Assembly (NCBI GenBank): GCA_949316495.1
Contig: OX439004.1
Span: 12,498,536 to 12,562,535 of the forward strand
Source: Amphiduros pacificus
Taxonomy: Eukaryota; Annelida; Polychaeta; Phyllodocida; Hesionidae
Direction: 5' to 3'
DNA length: 64,000 nucleotides
The notes under the pieces are model-generated. The model was not told the origin of the DNA. It saw only the letters and a program-made list of their open reading frames with translations, and made no database searches. Position 1 is the stretch's first letter, and each line of letters starts with the position of its first letter. Of the stretch, positions 40,285 to 53,800 are shown piece by piece. The position numbers were made by a program, and so were the translations under genes.

Positions 40285-42384
40285 GTAAGTTTTTGAAACG
40301 AACTGCTTCTATCGTGCGTGCATTTTGTCACGTCGACGAGGTCACTACAACAACAAAACACCCCCCCCCCCCCAAAAAAAAAAGGTACATCATTAAACCC
40401 CATGGAAAACAAGGTGTTGTCGCCATATTCCTGGCTTTTCCTTGCAGTATGATTCACGTGCATGTTACAGTGAATTTCTTCTCTGAGTTGTAATGGTATT
40501 TTTTTGTACTCAATGATTTAATATTTATTACAGAGTCGAAAAGTTTATCTTAACTGAAAAGTGGTTATCATCCTGAATCAAGGATATTTAGCAAGAAAGG
40601 AAAATAAGCAGAAAATAAACAACACAAATGGAATATTATATACAAAACAATATTGCTGACATCCTTCTCACAGAAATATGTACAAATATATTGTCAAATG
40701 ACACTTGAGCTGATGTCTTTTCTTGTCCCCAATAAGGCATAGTTGACACGCCCAACTAAGAAAGAACCAACATCACGCTTTCTCTTGAACATAATTTTTC
40801 CCTTCAAATTACAATGCTTTAATAAGCATTTCACATATTGAATTGCAGGAAATAATAACACAGCATCTCATACTGTAATCAAACATACACAATCAATGAC
40901 TTCAAATGTTAAACCTGAGAGCAATAATAATAGTTATATTGCTCTCAGGTTAAGCAAATCGATATTGATAAAATAAACGAGAACATATTAATCTTGATTT
41001 CAATATTCCTTTCTGGGAATATATGAAGATATATTCGAAATAAGTATAAAACCAGAAAAACAAACAAACAGACATGAATGAAGTTTCTCTGTGTTGAGTT
41101 TACACTGAGAGCAAGTTATATTGCTCTCAGGTTTACAGCACGGCAATAAATACAAGCTCAATGTTGGCATAATTGCCAACTTACTCGAAGTTAAAAATCC
41201 AAGAGGAAATCTTGAAATTATAGGTTTTGTAAAAATGAAAAATCGTTGATTATGGCGGCCATATTTTAAAAAATCATCCGGATCGTTTCTTGGGGATCAT
41301 CTCCCGTGTACGCGCGCGCGTGTGTGTCTATGGCCATGTGCGTGTCCGTGTCTGTGTCTGTGGCCATGTGCGTGTCCGGATGCTTATTCAAATGTATAGT
41401 TGGCAACATATATCCTTCATACCTTTTGGAGGTAGCAATGCTTATATATTCATGATATTTAAAGAAAGTTTTCAGTGTTAAAAGTGGGATTTAAGATTGA
41501 CCTGTTTAATATCAGTTATGCCAATAATATATATCAACCCAAAGCTGAGAAAAAAAGAGCATATTTCTCTGCCACGTTATAAACTGAAATTGTAAGGAAA
41601 TAGATCTGTGAATATAAGAAAATATTTTGAACATGTGATAAAGCGGTGTAAGCATGTGCTGAGCAAGTTGCAAGCGCGTCATATAGATACATTCACCTGT
41701 GAACAAATTCTGCTATCTTTTGCCAAATCTAGTTACTCAGTTTGGAATATCCCTTCAGAAATCTCTTCTAGCATATCAACTGGCATGTTATGCTAATTTT
41801 TTGACATTGTCTGAAATTATATATATATATATATATAATTATATATATATATATTGCATATATATTGCATATATATTGCATATATATTGCAGTTGATTAA
41901 AACAATGCAGCCACCTATTGGCCAATTTAACCACCACAAGTTTCCTTCTCCGTGATCAGCACGTTGTAAGCACGTTGTAACAAAAACGTTGTAAGACTAT
42001 GTGCTGACAACATTGTGAGCATTTAGAAGCACAAACGGTTTTGGCAAACCTTGCTAATGTAACTGCTCTGTATCAAATATGATTAATTGTTTCAGGTAAT
42101 TAGCATGACCATTTGAAATGTTTTGATGCATAAACAAATATGAATAGTCTTGTTTACAGGAAGTGGGACAGACAGGTGGCAGGAAAATTCGATGTCTCTT
42201 GACCCATTCTCATTTTTTGGGGGGGGGGGGGGGCTGTGGGGGTGGGAGTACACATCAACATTTTAGCTCCCTTTGAAACCTACATCTTACCAGACTACTT
42301 TACTTGACTTTTACAGAAATAGACACAACACTCTAGTTACTGACTTTAGAAGGTTGATGTAGAAGGTTACATTGTACTTTTCAA
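40285..42384. other. Non-coding stretch with hairpins and homopolymer runs
   Basis: Holds a C13-A10 run at 40361-40383, the hairpins at 40912-41180 listed separately, a GT/CG-rich patch with a duplicated GGCCATGTGCGTGTCCG at 41320-41385, a TA-rich tract at 41817-41890 with TATATATTGCA repeats, and a G15 run at 42219-42233. A frame at 41608-41796 looks faintly protein-like but matches nothing I know. Confidence 0.5.
40912..41180. repeat. Two related hairpins and a palindrome
   Basis: AACCTGAGAGCAAT at 40912-40925 pairs perfectly with ATTGCTCTCAGGTT at 40938-40951. About 180 bases on, TGAGAGCAA at 41106-41114 pairs with TTGCTCTCA at 41121-41129; the two hairpins share GTTATATTGCTCTCAGGTT. The 18-bp palindrome GTTGGCATAATTGCCAAC is at 41163-41180. 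The stems are too short for a typical microRNA precursor. Confidence 0.6.
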
Positions 42385-42690
42385 CATGGCTCAGTGGGTC
42401 GGTCTCCCAGGCTAAACGTCCGGGGTTTGATTTCCAGTTGGGAAAAGTACTGTTTGAAATCTTCATATTGGGGTTATATTTGAGCAATATGCAAGTCATA
42501 ACATGTAGAATTGAATAGTTCTTTGTCAACACAGAAAATGAAAAAAGATAAGAACTCTTCAAATTGGGATTTTATTAGAGCTCAGACATGTTGAGACTAT
42601 AATATGGAGGCAATTTCAAGATTTCAAGATCTTTTGGCATAAATTTCAAATCATGAGTTTTTTTTATGTTTCCTAGGTAGCGCCAAGACG
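42385..42690 (+). repeat. tRNA-derived SINE, plus strand
   Basis: Begins with a tRNA-like A box (TGGCTCAGTGGGTCGGTC) and about 30 bases on a B box (GGGTTTGATTTCC), the spacing of an RNA polymerase III promoter. The body shares blocks with 31013-31190. The head is not a functional tRNA gene: no cloverleaf acceptor stem closes. Confidence 0.55.
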
Positions 42691-45600
42691 TTTCCTAGGT
42701 AGCACCAAGACTTGACTGTTACCATCCCTTATGAACCTTTTTTATGATGTGAGGGTCCCTACAGGCCATTTCTTGAGGGAGGAGGCTGAAACTCAGTCAA
42801 CACAAAGACCATAACACCAAAGAACTAACTTTTTGATGGGTAAATATTCAGTATTAAAACTTACCAGCTGTTACTTCTGAGAGGAATATAAATTATGTTT
42901 AAGTGAATACTTTGTGGAGTTTTAAAAATTGTGATTGTTGATTCTGCAGTTATTTTCAAGGATTATCAGTGTGCTTTTGTCACATGGATTATCATGATAT
43001 TATTAAATGTTTCATTTTCAATTGACTTTAAACTCGTCACAACAATACATTTAACTTGTCATTACATAACATTGACTAATAATAATAATTTTTATGTTCA
43101 AAAATTCTTAGTGCAAGTACATTACCATACCTCCATACCATTATATATAACAGTTTGGATATAAATTGATAATATTTTAATTGTGATAGTATGATTTGAT
43201 ATCATAACTTATTTTAGTGCTTTTATCAATTTTAAGTTTGTTTATAAATGTAATTAGTTGAATGTTTTATAAGCAGAATCATTGCAACCTATGTTTATGG
43301 AGACATGCTTTCCACATGTACAAAACTGACTTTCTACACTACACAATAAGTCTATATTTTGAATATAGGATGTAGATGACCTGTCTAGTGTGAAATGTGT
43401 ATGACTTTCTGTTTAACACATTGCTTATGACAAGAGTGTCTTGGTATATCTTTTTTTTATTATCGACCCACCAACCCACCATTTCAAAAGGGGTCCGAGA
43501 CCAGAAACAAACAAGTAAATAGCACTGCCTAAACTAGTTTGGCTTGACTCATTTTAGGTAATTAAGATGTCTTGCCTTTGTGCTGTAAAATTATTTGGAA
43601 CCAGCTGGCTCTTATTTTGGCAAATTCAAGAGGGGGTGGATGTGATTTTTTTGTTTTTCTTTAGATTTTTCTGAATGTAATTCCTGGTTTGGGTGAGAAC
43701 TTTGGACATAATGCATAACTGAACTTAAAATGATCTAAAATTAAGTTGTTTCTTACTGCAACCAGTGCCCAATGACTGGTTATTAAAGGGAAATTAATAT
43801 TGTGCTATCTTGCTTATGTGATAGTACCAAGAAAAGATCCCAAGTCACTCTTATAGGGCATAGAGTTCTGGTATCTGACTTGATATTACTTAAATGGTGT
43901 GAAATGACTCCAAATAAAAACAAATCAAATCTGGTCAATATGGTCACTGTCAGTAATTGATTCATTGTTCTCAAACCCAGAAAAACATAAAAGATAGATC
44001 AGCATAAAATATCAGAAGGTATTGCAATTTATGTACTTCATGTACTTCATATGAATCATAGGAGATTATTTCAGTGCAAGAACACATTTTTTTCACATTA
44101 TTTGAGATAAATTAATATAAAACAGAATTATTTTCAATTTGAATTATCTCTTTAATCACAAAATAAACTGTGTTTATTACAGTTATAAAGTATGTGTGTA
44201 TTTTATATAATTTAAATGAATTTAACAACATTAACTTAATATAATCACATGGAATATAATCATATATCTATGACATAATCAATATACCTTTCTTATACAA
44301 TAAAAATGCAGAATACAATCATAATTGTAATCATTTGAAATTGGCAATGTCACTAGTACTGATTTTTGTCGGTAAACTAGCACTGATTATTGTTGGTAAA
44401 CAATCAAGCTCTATATTGTGACCACATCATGATCCCAAATTTCTCAATCATTCAGAATGCTTAAAACAATACATAAAATAAAATGTTGATTATTCAAGTA
44501 CTCAATTTTTAACACATGTTTGCCAATTTTTATAACAGTTTCTATCCCAATCAGATACCAAAGGTGTGAACAACTGGACGTCTGTAACAAATCTTTATCA
44601 CATACAAATTCACACACGTATATATCAACAAACCACTTAACCATTCAGCTTATTTGTCCTTGCAAAAGGATTAAACTAGGACGTTAACACTTCTGTAAGA
44701 CATGTCAGCATTGATGTTATGTTTAGTAGTTAATACAACACAGCATAATCTTGCTGTTTTGTATCACGTAAGTGACATGAAAGTGTGACACATGAGAAAT
44801 AGACCCAAGATGAAATAGACACCATGATCCATTTCCCACACGCCAGCTTCAGAGCATACCCAACTTGCTCAATAGGATATGAAAAATAAATGCAAGGCCA
44901 CATCAAAGTAATTTTAACCCACTCATGACACTAGTTCACCTTTCTCATGTCTTACCTGAGAAGTTTAATATTACTTTGGAATGACTTAATGTTGGAATAT
45001 TGAAGTATCATATAAATCAACATGATCTAAGTCCATTCTCATTCAGTAGACCAGTATACAATCTATTTACAAATAAGAGAGTGTGGAATCTGCAGACACT
45101 TCATGGGTACTAGAGTTTTGTGAGATTAATCCACATTTAGCCTCAGATACCCTGACCAAGTACTCTCTGTGATATTCTACAGTTCCAATTGTTCTGCCAT
45201 TTATTTGTAAACATATGCTTGATACAAACATGGTCTGATGTGAACAAGGGACCCTCTCAAATACATGCTGATACCATACTTTTCTTGTGGTCCAAGATTT
45301 TGCAGTTAATTAGGCACAACATCTGCACAGTAATTGGTATATGTTCCTAGCAATTCCAACACCTGTTAGGCTAATATACCTTACTCCTTTATTATTTGTC
45401 TATATTTATCCTAATTTGTCTCACAAACATGGATAAATGTTTAAAAAAAAGAAGAAAAAAAGAAAATGGTGACTCTTTGTGATTTGAACAATATGCTTCA
45501 ATGAATATCAATATTCTAACACAAATTAAATGATTAACTGATTTTACATTTTTTTTATTTGGGATATATAGGAGCAATATAACATTGGTAAACATTTCTA

Positions 45601-45962
45601 TTAAATAATGGTCACTTGGACTCAGTAAACTTGTATTACATACCACATAAAATTGTGTGGCTCTTGAAAGACTTGGAGTTGGATGTTGTTTTTTTCATGT
45701 TATCTCCCTAAGTATCACATATGTATAATTAGTGTTTATGTTAAGATAAAACATGGAAGTTCAACATGGAAACATTGGTCAGAAAAAATTATCCAAATCT
45801 TTTTTATCTATAAGCAATATTTTTCAAAGATTAAATAAAAGTTATGTAATTGGAAATATGTCAATCTAGAGCAAGAGAGTGATCTAAATAATATTCATCT
45901 TCAATAATTGGTTCCACTCATAATCTATACAAAGTTACAGTATTCAACATGAGATCAAGATT

Positions 45963-46051
<89 letters not shown>

Positions 46052-47896
46052 CAGAGATAAAGTCAGAGTGAAACAGTGTATGATCAAATAACATTTTAAA
46101 GCTTGTTTAAATATAAAAATAATTCTGTGATTAAAAATAATATCATTCAGTATGTTTATCATTTTTGTACCAGACACAAGATGGACTTTTAAAAACCCAC
46201 AAAGCAATTTTATTATGCTTAAAATCACTTTCTTACATTTTTATCTACATTTACTTCCTTTGGTTATTAAATCTGTGAGTTATTACTTGTAGTGGGAAAT
46301 AATTCTGCAAGAAATATTTACAAAATTAAATGAAGTGAAAACTTGTAAGGCATTAACTTTATATTCTCTAATACTATAGCAATAACAATAATATTTTAAA
46401 AACCATAAAAAGTTAATACAATCACATAAAAGGATTTATATTTCTGCCTGTTAAGAATAAATCGCATTGGTATTGCAATCTATCAGCTTATATCTCTACA
46501 ATTAGGTCTTAATCTAAATAAAATATTATTTTTTTCTAAATATTACAATCATAACTCTCCTTTAAAATTATCTTCTTTAAAATTATCTCTTTTAAAATTA
46601 TTAAAAATTCTTTGAAGTGGCCTAGCCTTAAATTCTACGCCATAATGATATATTTCATTCAAGTTAGAAACTCTATGGCAAGAGGGAAAGAAAAGTGACT
46701 AGGTTATCATTGTTTCTATGAACATGTAATAGAAGAACATGTGAGTATCATGTCCATATCTCACAGGTTGCTTTAAGTGGAAGGATGGGAAATATCTACC
46801 GGTATCTCTCTTGATATTTCACAAACCCATCTTCATCTCATACTTAGATCATCCATTACTTATCATAATAGGCAAATCAAGAAAAAGTCTTGTTTCTCTT
46901 GATGCAGACATACCTTAATTTGAAGGTAAGAAAAGAAAAATCAAATCCTCAACTCAAAAGAAAATTAAAACACAGTTATCATACTGACCCCGTATGATTA
47001 TTGCAACAGAAAAAAAATGAGACACAAAACATATATTTTCTAGCCTTATTTTGGCATCATAGTTACCCATGGTATTCATAATAACATACTTCTCTGTGTT
47101 GCAAACTTAAACATATTGCGGGATGTGTTATTTCCTTAAGAAAAAAATACCAAACATTGAGAGGCAAGTCTCCTGTATGGAACCACCGTTAGAGATCAAA
47201 AAGTTGAATGGGGCATTGCAGTGAAAGCATTTGCACCTATTGTGCTGAGGTCAAAATTATTTGTGACCTTGCTCACAAGGCTGTGAAAAAAATTATGGTG
47301 GTTGCCAGTAAGTTGGTCTAAAAATGGCTCAAATTTTGTCATGGGCCTAACACTTGGGTAAGTGTTGAAGCACTTAAGAAGAAGCACTTAAGTAGAGAAG
47401 TGTAAAAGCACTTAAGAAGAAGCGCTTAAGTAGAGTAGTGCAGAAGCAATTCCAATAAGTGCTATTTGGTATATTCTGTAAAATATTCCATTTTTCTCGA
47501 TTTTAAAATCGGTGGCTGATGAGGTGGTGGAGGACATGTAATTTGCCTCGATGCACCTTGGATACAGGAATACTATATATACATATAATAATGGCTGACA
47601 ATGTAATTGAAATGCATCATATATGAATACTAATGGTGATACCAACAGACGATACATTAACCTATTAACTTTTGTTTATTTCTAAATGATTAAAAGGTAA
47701 GATGTGTCATTTTGAAAACTGCATCACAGAGAAATTCAAGTTCCATTCATAGTTCTACTAAGTATAAATATTAATTCAAGTTCCATTGCTATATCTAATA
47801 ACAAGTATAAATAGTTGGCATGACGCTGTGCTGATGAGCCCCACCGTGGGAGACGACAACCTCATCACTGATGATGCTTCAGTCATCTGGCTCCTA
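42691..47896. other. Intergenic, no gene recognised
   Basis: AT-rich, with no domain-bearing frame. A TA tract lies at 45967-46053. At 47366-47432 a 38-bp unit is repeated twice and carries CACTTAAG at 47371, 47385 and 47409, plus the variant CGCTTAAG at 47423. TTTATT at 47675-47680 (AATAAA on the minus strand) is a possible polyadenylation signal about 220 bases after the neverland stop codon. Confidence 0.45.
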
Positions 47897-50800
47897 TCAC
47901 CATTCCAACGATTCCTTCTGAAATGTCAATTTTGGACTGTTCTCTGAGTAAAACTGCGAGTACCATCGACGGTGTTTGGCGATCTGTGTGTCCTCTTTTG
48001 ATTTCACGTACACAGGATTTTTTATGTATGTTTTGTTATTCCAGATCATGATGTCACGCTCAATCTGAAAATACAAGAGAAATAATGGTTAAATTGCAAG
48101 TGACGGCAGAAGAATACCACATAGAATTATTAGCCATTTATCAGTATGACAGTTTTGTTGGCTTTTGCATATAGGCCGATTGCCGATCTCCATGTTGTTT
48201 TTTTTCCCCATTGAAAAGTACACACCAGAACTGTACAACTTTACCGGAACCAGAACTGTATAACTCCATTATATTTAAGGGGGCCTATGCATAAACCCTA
48301 TTTCTATAAATTTGTTATAATCAGGAGCCCCAATCTGGACCCCCTATAGATGAATCTATGCAAAATATTGGGTCACAATCTAGGACATGAATTTGAGGTG
48401 AGCATAATGGTTGGTTAGTGTACATTTGTCTCTGTGATTCTATCTTACATGACTTTAATATTCTAATATGACTTACATGACTTTAATATTCAAATAATGT
48501 CATGTTTTGCCAAATACTACATCTAAATGATTTTGAAAATTGTTTTCTGTGACCTTGAAAATAGCTCAAGGTCATCCAATATCAAACTTGTTTAAGCCCC
48601 TCGTATGTAGATGACATCACTTTGATATTGCTGCAATCTTTAAGAAAATAAAGCATTCACAAGCAAAGTTTCTCTTGTGTTGATCATGACCTTGACCTTG
48701 ACCCAAGGTCATAAAAAGTGCACTGAAAAAAAAAACCCATGGATATTTACCTATATTTACATAATATCAAGCTCTAATCTTCTCTGATTTGCAAAGGATT
48801 AGAATCACAACAATTTGGAAGTTGTGACCTCTATGACCTATAAGTAGGTCTCTGTGACCTAGTTACACAAATCTTTCTAGAAATTATGAACAAATATAGT
48901 GTAAAATAAATGTATTTTTGTGCTATTTGTAGTGTTTTGTAAAATATCACAAATAGGCGATTTTTAAAATCGGCTCCTGTGACCTTCAAAATGGCCTAAG
49001 GTCACCCAATATTGAACTTACCAATAAGTTCTCTCAAAAGTTGATCACGTCTACTAAGTTATATCAATATTTCTGTATTTTGTTAGAAATTAGAGAATTC
49101 ACAAGCAAAGTTACTCCTGTGCTGGTCATGACCTTGACTTTGATCCATGGTCACAAAAAGGTCAGCCTAAAAAGATGCCAACCCTATACATTATCATGTT
49201 ATAGTATCTAGTCCCTATGTCCAAGCATAACTGAATAAGGAAGAAAACAAAGTGCAGTAGCGGCAGACGCGGTGGAAACGGAGCAAGAACATGAAGTTAG
49301 CTTGTGCTGACTTAATTACAGGTGTTGGACTGTAATTCTGTAATTCGGTATATTAAACATAGGCATCAGAGATGCATCAACCCTCAGCCCTGGTAACTCA
49401 TTGCACAACATTCGCTCCACACAATATTTGTGAACAAATTTTTCATGAAGCTGCCATTATTTGTTCTTAAGTTATTGCAATGACGTAGATTTGACATGAT
49501 TGTCCCTGTGACCTTGAAAAGTAGGTGAAGGTCACGTTCCATCAAGAGGAGTCTGAGGTCTTCACCAGATGCTAATGTGTGTCAAGTCTCATAAAGCTGC
49601 CATCATTCGTTCTCGAGTTATAGCAATGATAGGGATTTCACATAATTGTACCTGTGACCTTGAAAAGTAAGTGAAGGTCATGTTCCATACAAAAATGTCT
49701 GAGATTTTCATCAGATGCTTATGCGTGTCAAGTTTCATGAAGCTGCCATCATTTGTTCTCGAGTTATCGCGATGACAAGGATGATTTCACATATTTGTCC
49801 CTGTGACCTTCAAAAGTAGGTGAAGGTCATGTTTCATAGAAAAAAATCTGAGGTCTTCACCAGATGCTTATGTGTGTCAAATCTCATAAAGCTGCCATCA
49901 TTTGTTCTTGAGTTATTGCGATTCTTGGGATTTCACATAATTGTCCCCGTGACCTTGAAAAATAGGTCAAGGTCGTCGTCCACCGAACTAGTCAGAGGTT
50001 TTCAACAAATGCTTATGCGTGTAAAGTTTCATGAAGCTGCTATCATTTGTTCTTGAGTTATCACGATGACAAGGATGATTTCACATAATTGTCCCTGTGA
50101 CCTTGAAAAGTAGGTGAAGGTCATATTCCATCAAGAGAAGTCTGAGGTCTTCACTAGATGCTTGTGTGTGTCAAATCTCATAAAGCTGCCATCATTCGTT
50201 CTTGAGTTATTGCGATACATGGGATTTCACATAATTGTCCCTGTGACCTTGAAAAATAGGTCAAGGTCGCCGTCCATCGAACTCGTCCGAGGTTTTCACC
50301 AGATGCTTTTGTGTGTCAAGTTTCATGAAGCTGCCATCATTTGTTCTCGTGTTATCGCGATGACAAGGATGATTTCACATAATTGTCCATGTGACCTTGA
50401 AAAGTAGGTGAAGGTCATGTTTTATAGAAACAATTCTGAGGTCTTCACCAGATGCTTATGGGTGTCCAATCTCATAAAACTGCCATCATTTGTTCTTGAG
50501 TTATGCAATTCTTGGGATTTCAGATAATTGTCCCTGTGACCTTGAAAAATAGGTCAAGGTCACCGTCCATCGAACTCGTACGAGGTTTTCACCAGGTGCT
50601 TATATGTGTCAAGTTTCATGAAGCTGCCATCATTTGTTCTCGAGTTATCGCGATGACAAGATGATTTCACATAATTGTCCCTGTGACCTTCAAAATTAGG
50701 TGAAGGTCATGTTTCATAGGAAAAATTCTGAGGTCTTCACCAGATGCTTATGTGTGTCAAATCTCATAAAGCTGCCATCATTCTTTCTTGAGTTATTGTG

Positions 50801-53800
50801 ATTCTTGGGATTTCACATAATTGTCCATGTGACCTTGAAAAATAGGTCAAGGTCGCCGTCCATCGAACTCGTCCGAGGTTTTTACCAGATGCATATGTGT
50901 GTCAAGTTTCATGAAGCTGCCATCATTTGTTCTTGAGTTATCGCGATGACAAGGATGTTCGCTACAGACATACATACAGACATACATACATACATACATA
51001 CCCACGCCAGGAGTACTGCAATACCCTCAGCCTGATTACATCAGGGGCTGAGGGTAAAAACCATATCAACTTATAAACATCAAGACAAATATAATCTTAC
51101 TATTGAAGTAAAAAGAGAACTAATTATTTGGCTCAGAAGTTGTAATATCAGCTGAGGGCTGTCTCGGCCAAGAGATGCCTGTGACGGGTAAGCACGGGCA
51201 GCTTGAATGAGCTCTTTGTAACTCCAGATGAGGCTATAGGAAGTAGGTTATTACTGTTTCACATCATTCTCTCACTCGTCCCTGGACCTTGGGTCAAAAT
51301 CAACTGGTGGGATTTAAGTGGTTTATCATGTACAATTTGTAGTTATGAGCCACTGATAATGACATAAATTATTTAAAAAATCCATAATATAGCTCAATGA
51401 TTTGCATGTTTTTTATGTCTCACAATATCAAAATCAGTGCACAAAACTTGGTCCATAACAACATTTCAATGGATTATCACCTGGGTTTCATAGTGAGGCT
51501 CCAATGCATTTTCAATTGGTAAATGCCACGGAAATCACACAAGCAAATGATAAATGATTTTAATCATTTTTTTTCCAAAATTAATGCATATTCATTTAAT
51601 CCCATATCTACTGCTTACATATAAATATTTTTTTAAATCATCTGAATTACACATTATTTCAAACAATTAGCATTTTAAATCAATAATTGGGAGCAGCAAA
51701 CATAAAGCATTCATGAATGAGGTTTTCAAGCACCTTTTCCTAGCATAATATGTTTATATCCCAAACTTTCCGATCAAAAGCTATTACCCATCATATTTCC
51801 CCTACGTAAATTTCTGTGCCATTTGAAAGTGGATGAGTTTTCTGCTTGAATCCAAATCATCCATTGGACACTTTGTCAACAAACTTTGTTTAGCTGACCA
51901 GTGATCTTGTGCAAAAGCTTGCTTAGTAAAATCTTGCTAACAGTGGGGCACCTTTAGATTGGGACAATGGAATGATTTGGTTTACAGAGCCCTGTTTGTC
52001 CATAATAGAGGTTACATGATTGTATACATGAGAGTACAGGCGGTACGATTGTATACATGAGAGTACAGGCAGTACTAGGCACTTTCAGCAAAACACAATA
52101 ACCATGGTCAGTGTATTTTGGTTCATTTTAGTGAGGTAGCTTGCTTGTATCACAGTTTCGTGGCCACATCTCATTTAAGCATTCCTTAAACCTCTGTGAA
52201 ACTGCCTGTGACGTCTGTGGTTTCATGAATGCTTTAAATGAATCTGACAAGTATTATTAGTATCTCATGGCTAACCTCCCTGTATGTTTTTTTTTCAAGA
52301 TAGGACAGTTTACTCTTTTATTTTGTATCTGAGCAGCTACCATGATTTTAATGAGTACGTCTAATTAGAGCTTAGACCACTGTGTCATGTTGTGTGCACC
52401 CACTGGGCTAGAAGCCTCATACAATCATGTCACAGACAATCTGTCATACAATCCGACATCACTCACATAATATAATAATCTAACGAAAAGCTTTTGTTCA
52501 GACATCTTGATCAGTTTAAAAAAAAATTAATGTTTGATAATTAAAAATGCAAAACAATAAAGATAACATTTCACCTAATGTTTCCACATAAGATGCCTTG
52601 GTGTTAAAATATCTATCCTGTGTAACATGAATTCTGAATGATAACGAATCACTTCTAGTGCTTTTCATAACCCTATGTGTTGGGTGGATGACTCAATATT
52701 GGACTCAATATTGGAATCCCTACTGGACTCAGTACTGGATTAACTACTGGACTAACTATTAGACTGACTACTGGACTAACTATTGGACTAACTACTGGAC
52801 TCACTATTAGACTCACTACTGGACTAACTATTGGAATCCCTACTGGACTCAGTACTGGATTAACTACTGGAGTCACCACTGGACTCTAAACTGAACTTGT
52901 TACTGGACTAACTACCTGACTCACTACTGGACTAACTACTGGACTCACTATTGAAATCCCTACTGGATTCAGTACTGGATTAACTACTGGAGTCACCACT
53001 GGACTCTAAACTGAACTTGTTACTGGACTCACTACTGGACTCTAAACTGAACTTGTTACTGGACTCACTACCGGACTCACTACTGGAGTCACTACTGGAG
53101 TCACTACTGGACTCACTACTGGACTCACAATACCTAAGCTGTACATGTTACGAATATGAGCAGTGGTGCAATTACTGAGTCCCTACATCTGACATGCAAG
53201 AACAGTAACACAGTTAATCCTGACTTGACTGAACTGTAGCTTCTTACTTTTCTCCAAAACTAAACAATTCTCAGCAAATTAATAAATATATATTGCATTT
53301 ATCAATCTTACAGTCACTTAATCAGATCATATCCTGTGGAGCAAACTCATATAAAAATTAGTTTGTCATAACAAAACCTGTTTATTCATAATAAAAGACA
53401 ACTGTGCGATGTGAGATACCTGTGGATTCCTGAGAATGTGGATAATTAATAATAATGGATTAAGATAGTTCTGACATGGGTGGTATCCAACATAATGGCT
53501 TCATAAATAAGATAGCCTTCAGCCCACGGCAGCTTATTAGTCAAATGTCAGAAATATTTAATATCATTGATGTTCTCTGCTTTCATATATCCAGTAAATC
53601 ACCCACTGGATAACACATCCATACTTATTTTGTAAGTTTCAATGTTTGTTTCTCTACTCACCATCAGAGCCTCTGCCATCATAAGGAATTTGCCTACGAT
53701 TGGTGGGATGTACCATTTGATATAGATCTGGTGGATGACACGCTGGACTAATGGTTCTGTCGGGGTGATAGAGTGTACATAGGCACCATGACCAAAAAAC

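Noticed and set aside
42931-43164. Hydrophobic plus-strand frame
   Set aside because: AT-rich DNA readily gives hydrophobic frames; there is no homology or splice evidence.
49820-50407. Repeated frames reading [19 protein letters not shown]
   Set aside because: They follow the 147-bp satellite core of the Helentron-like element.
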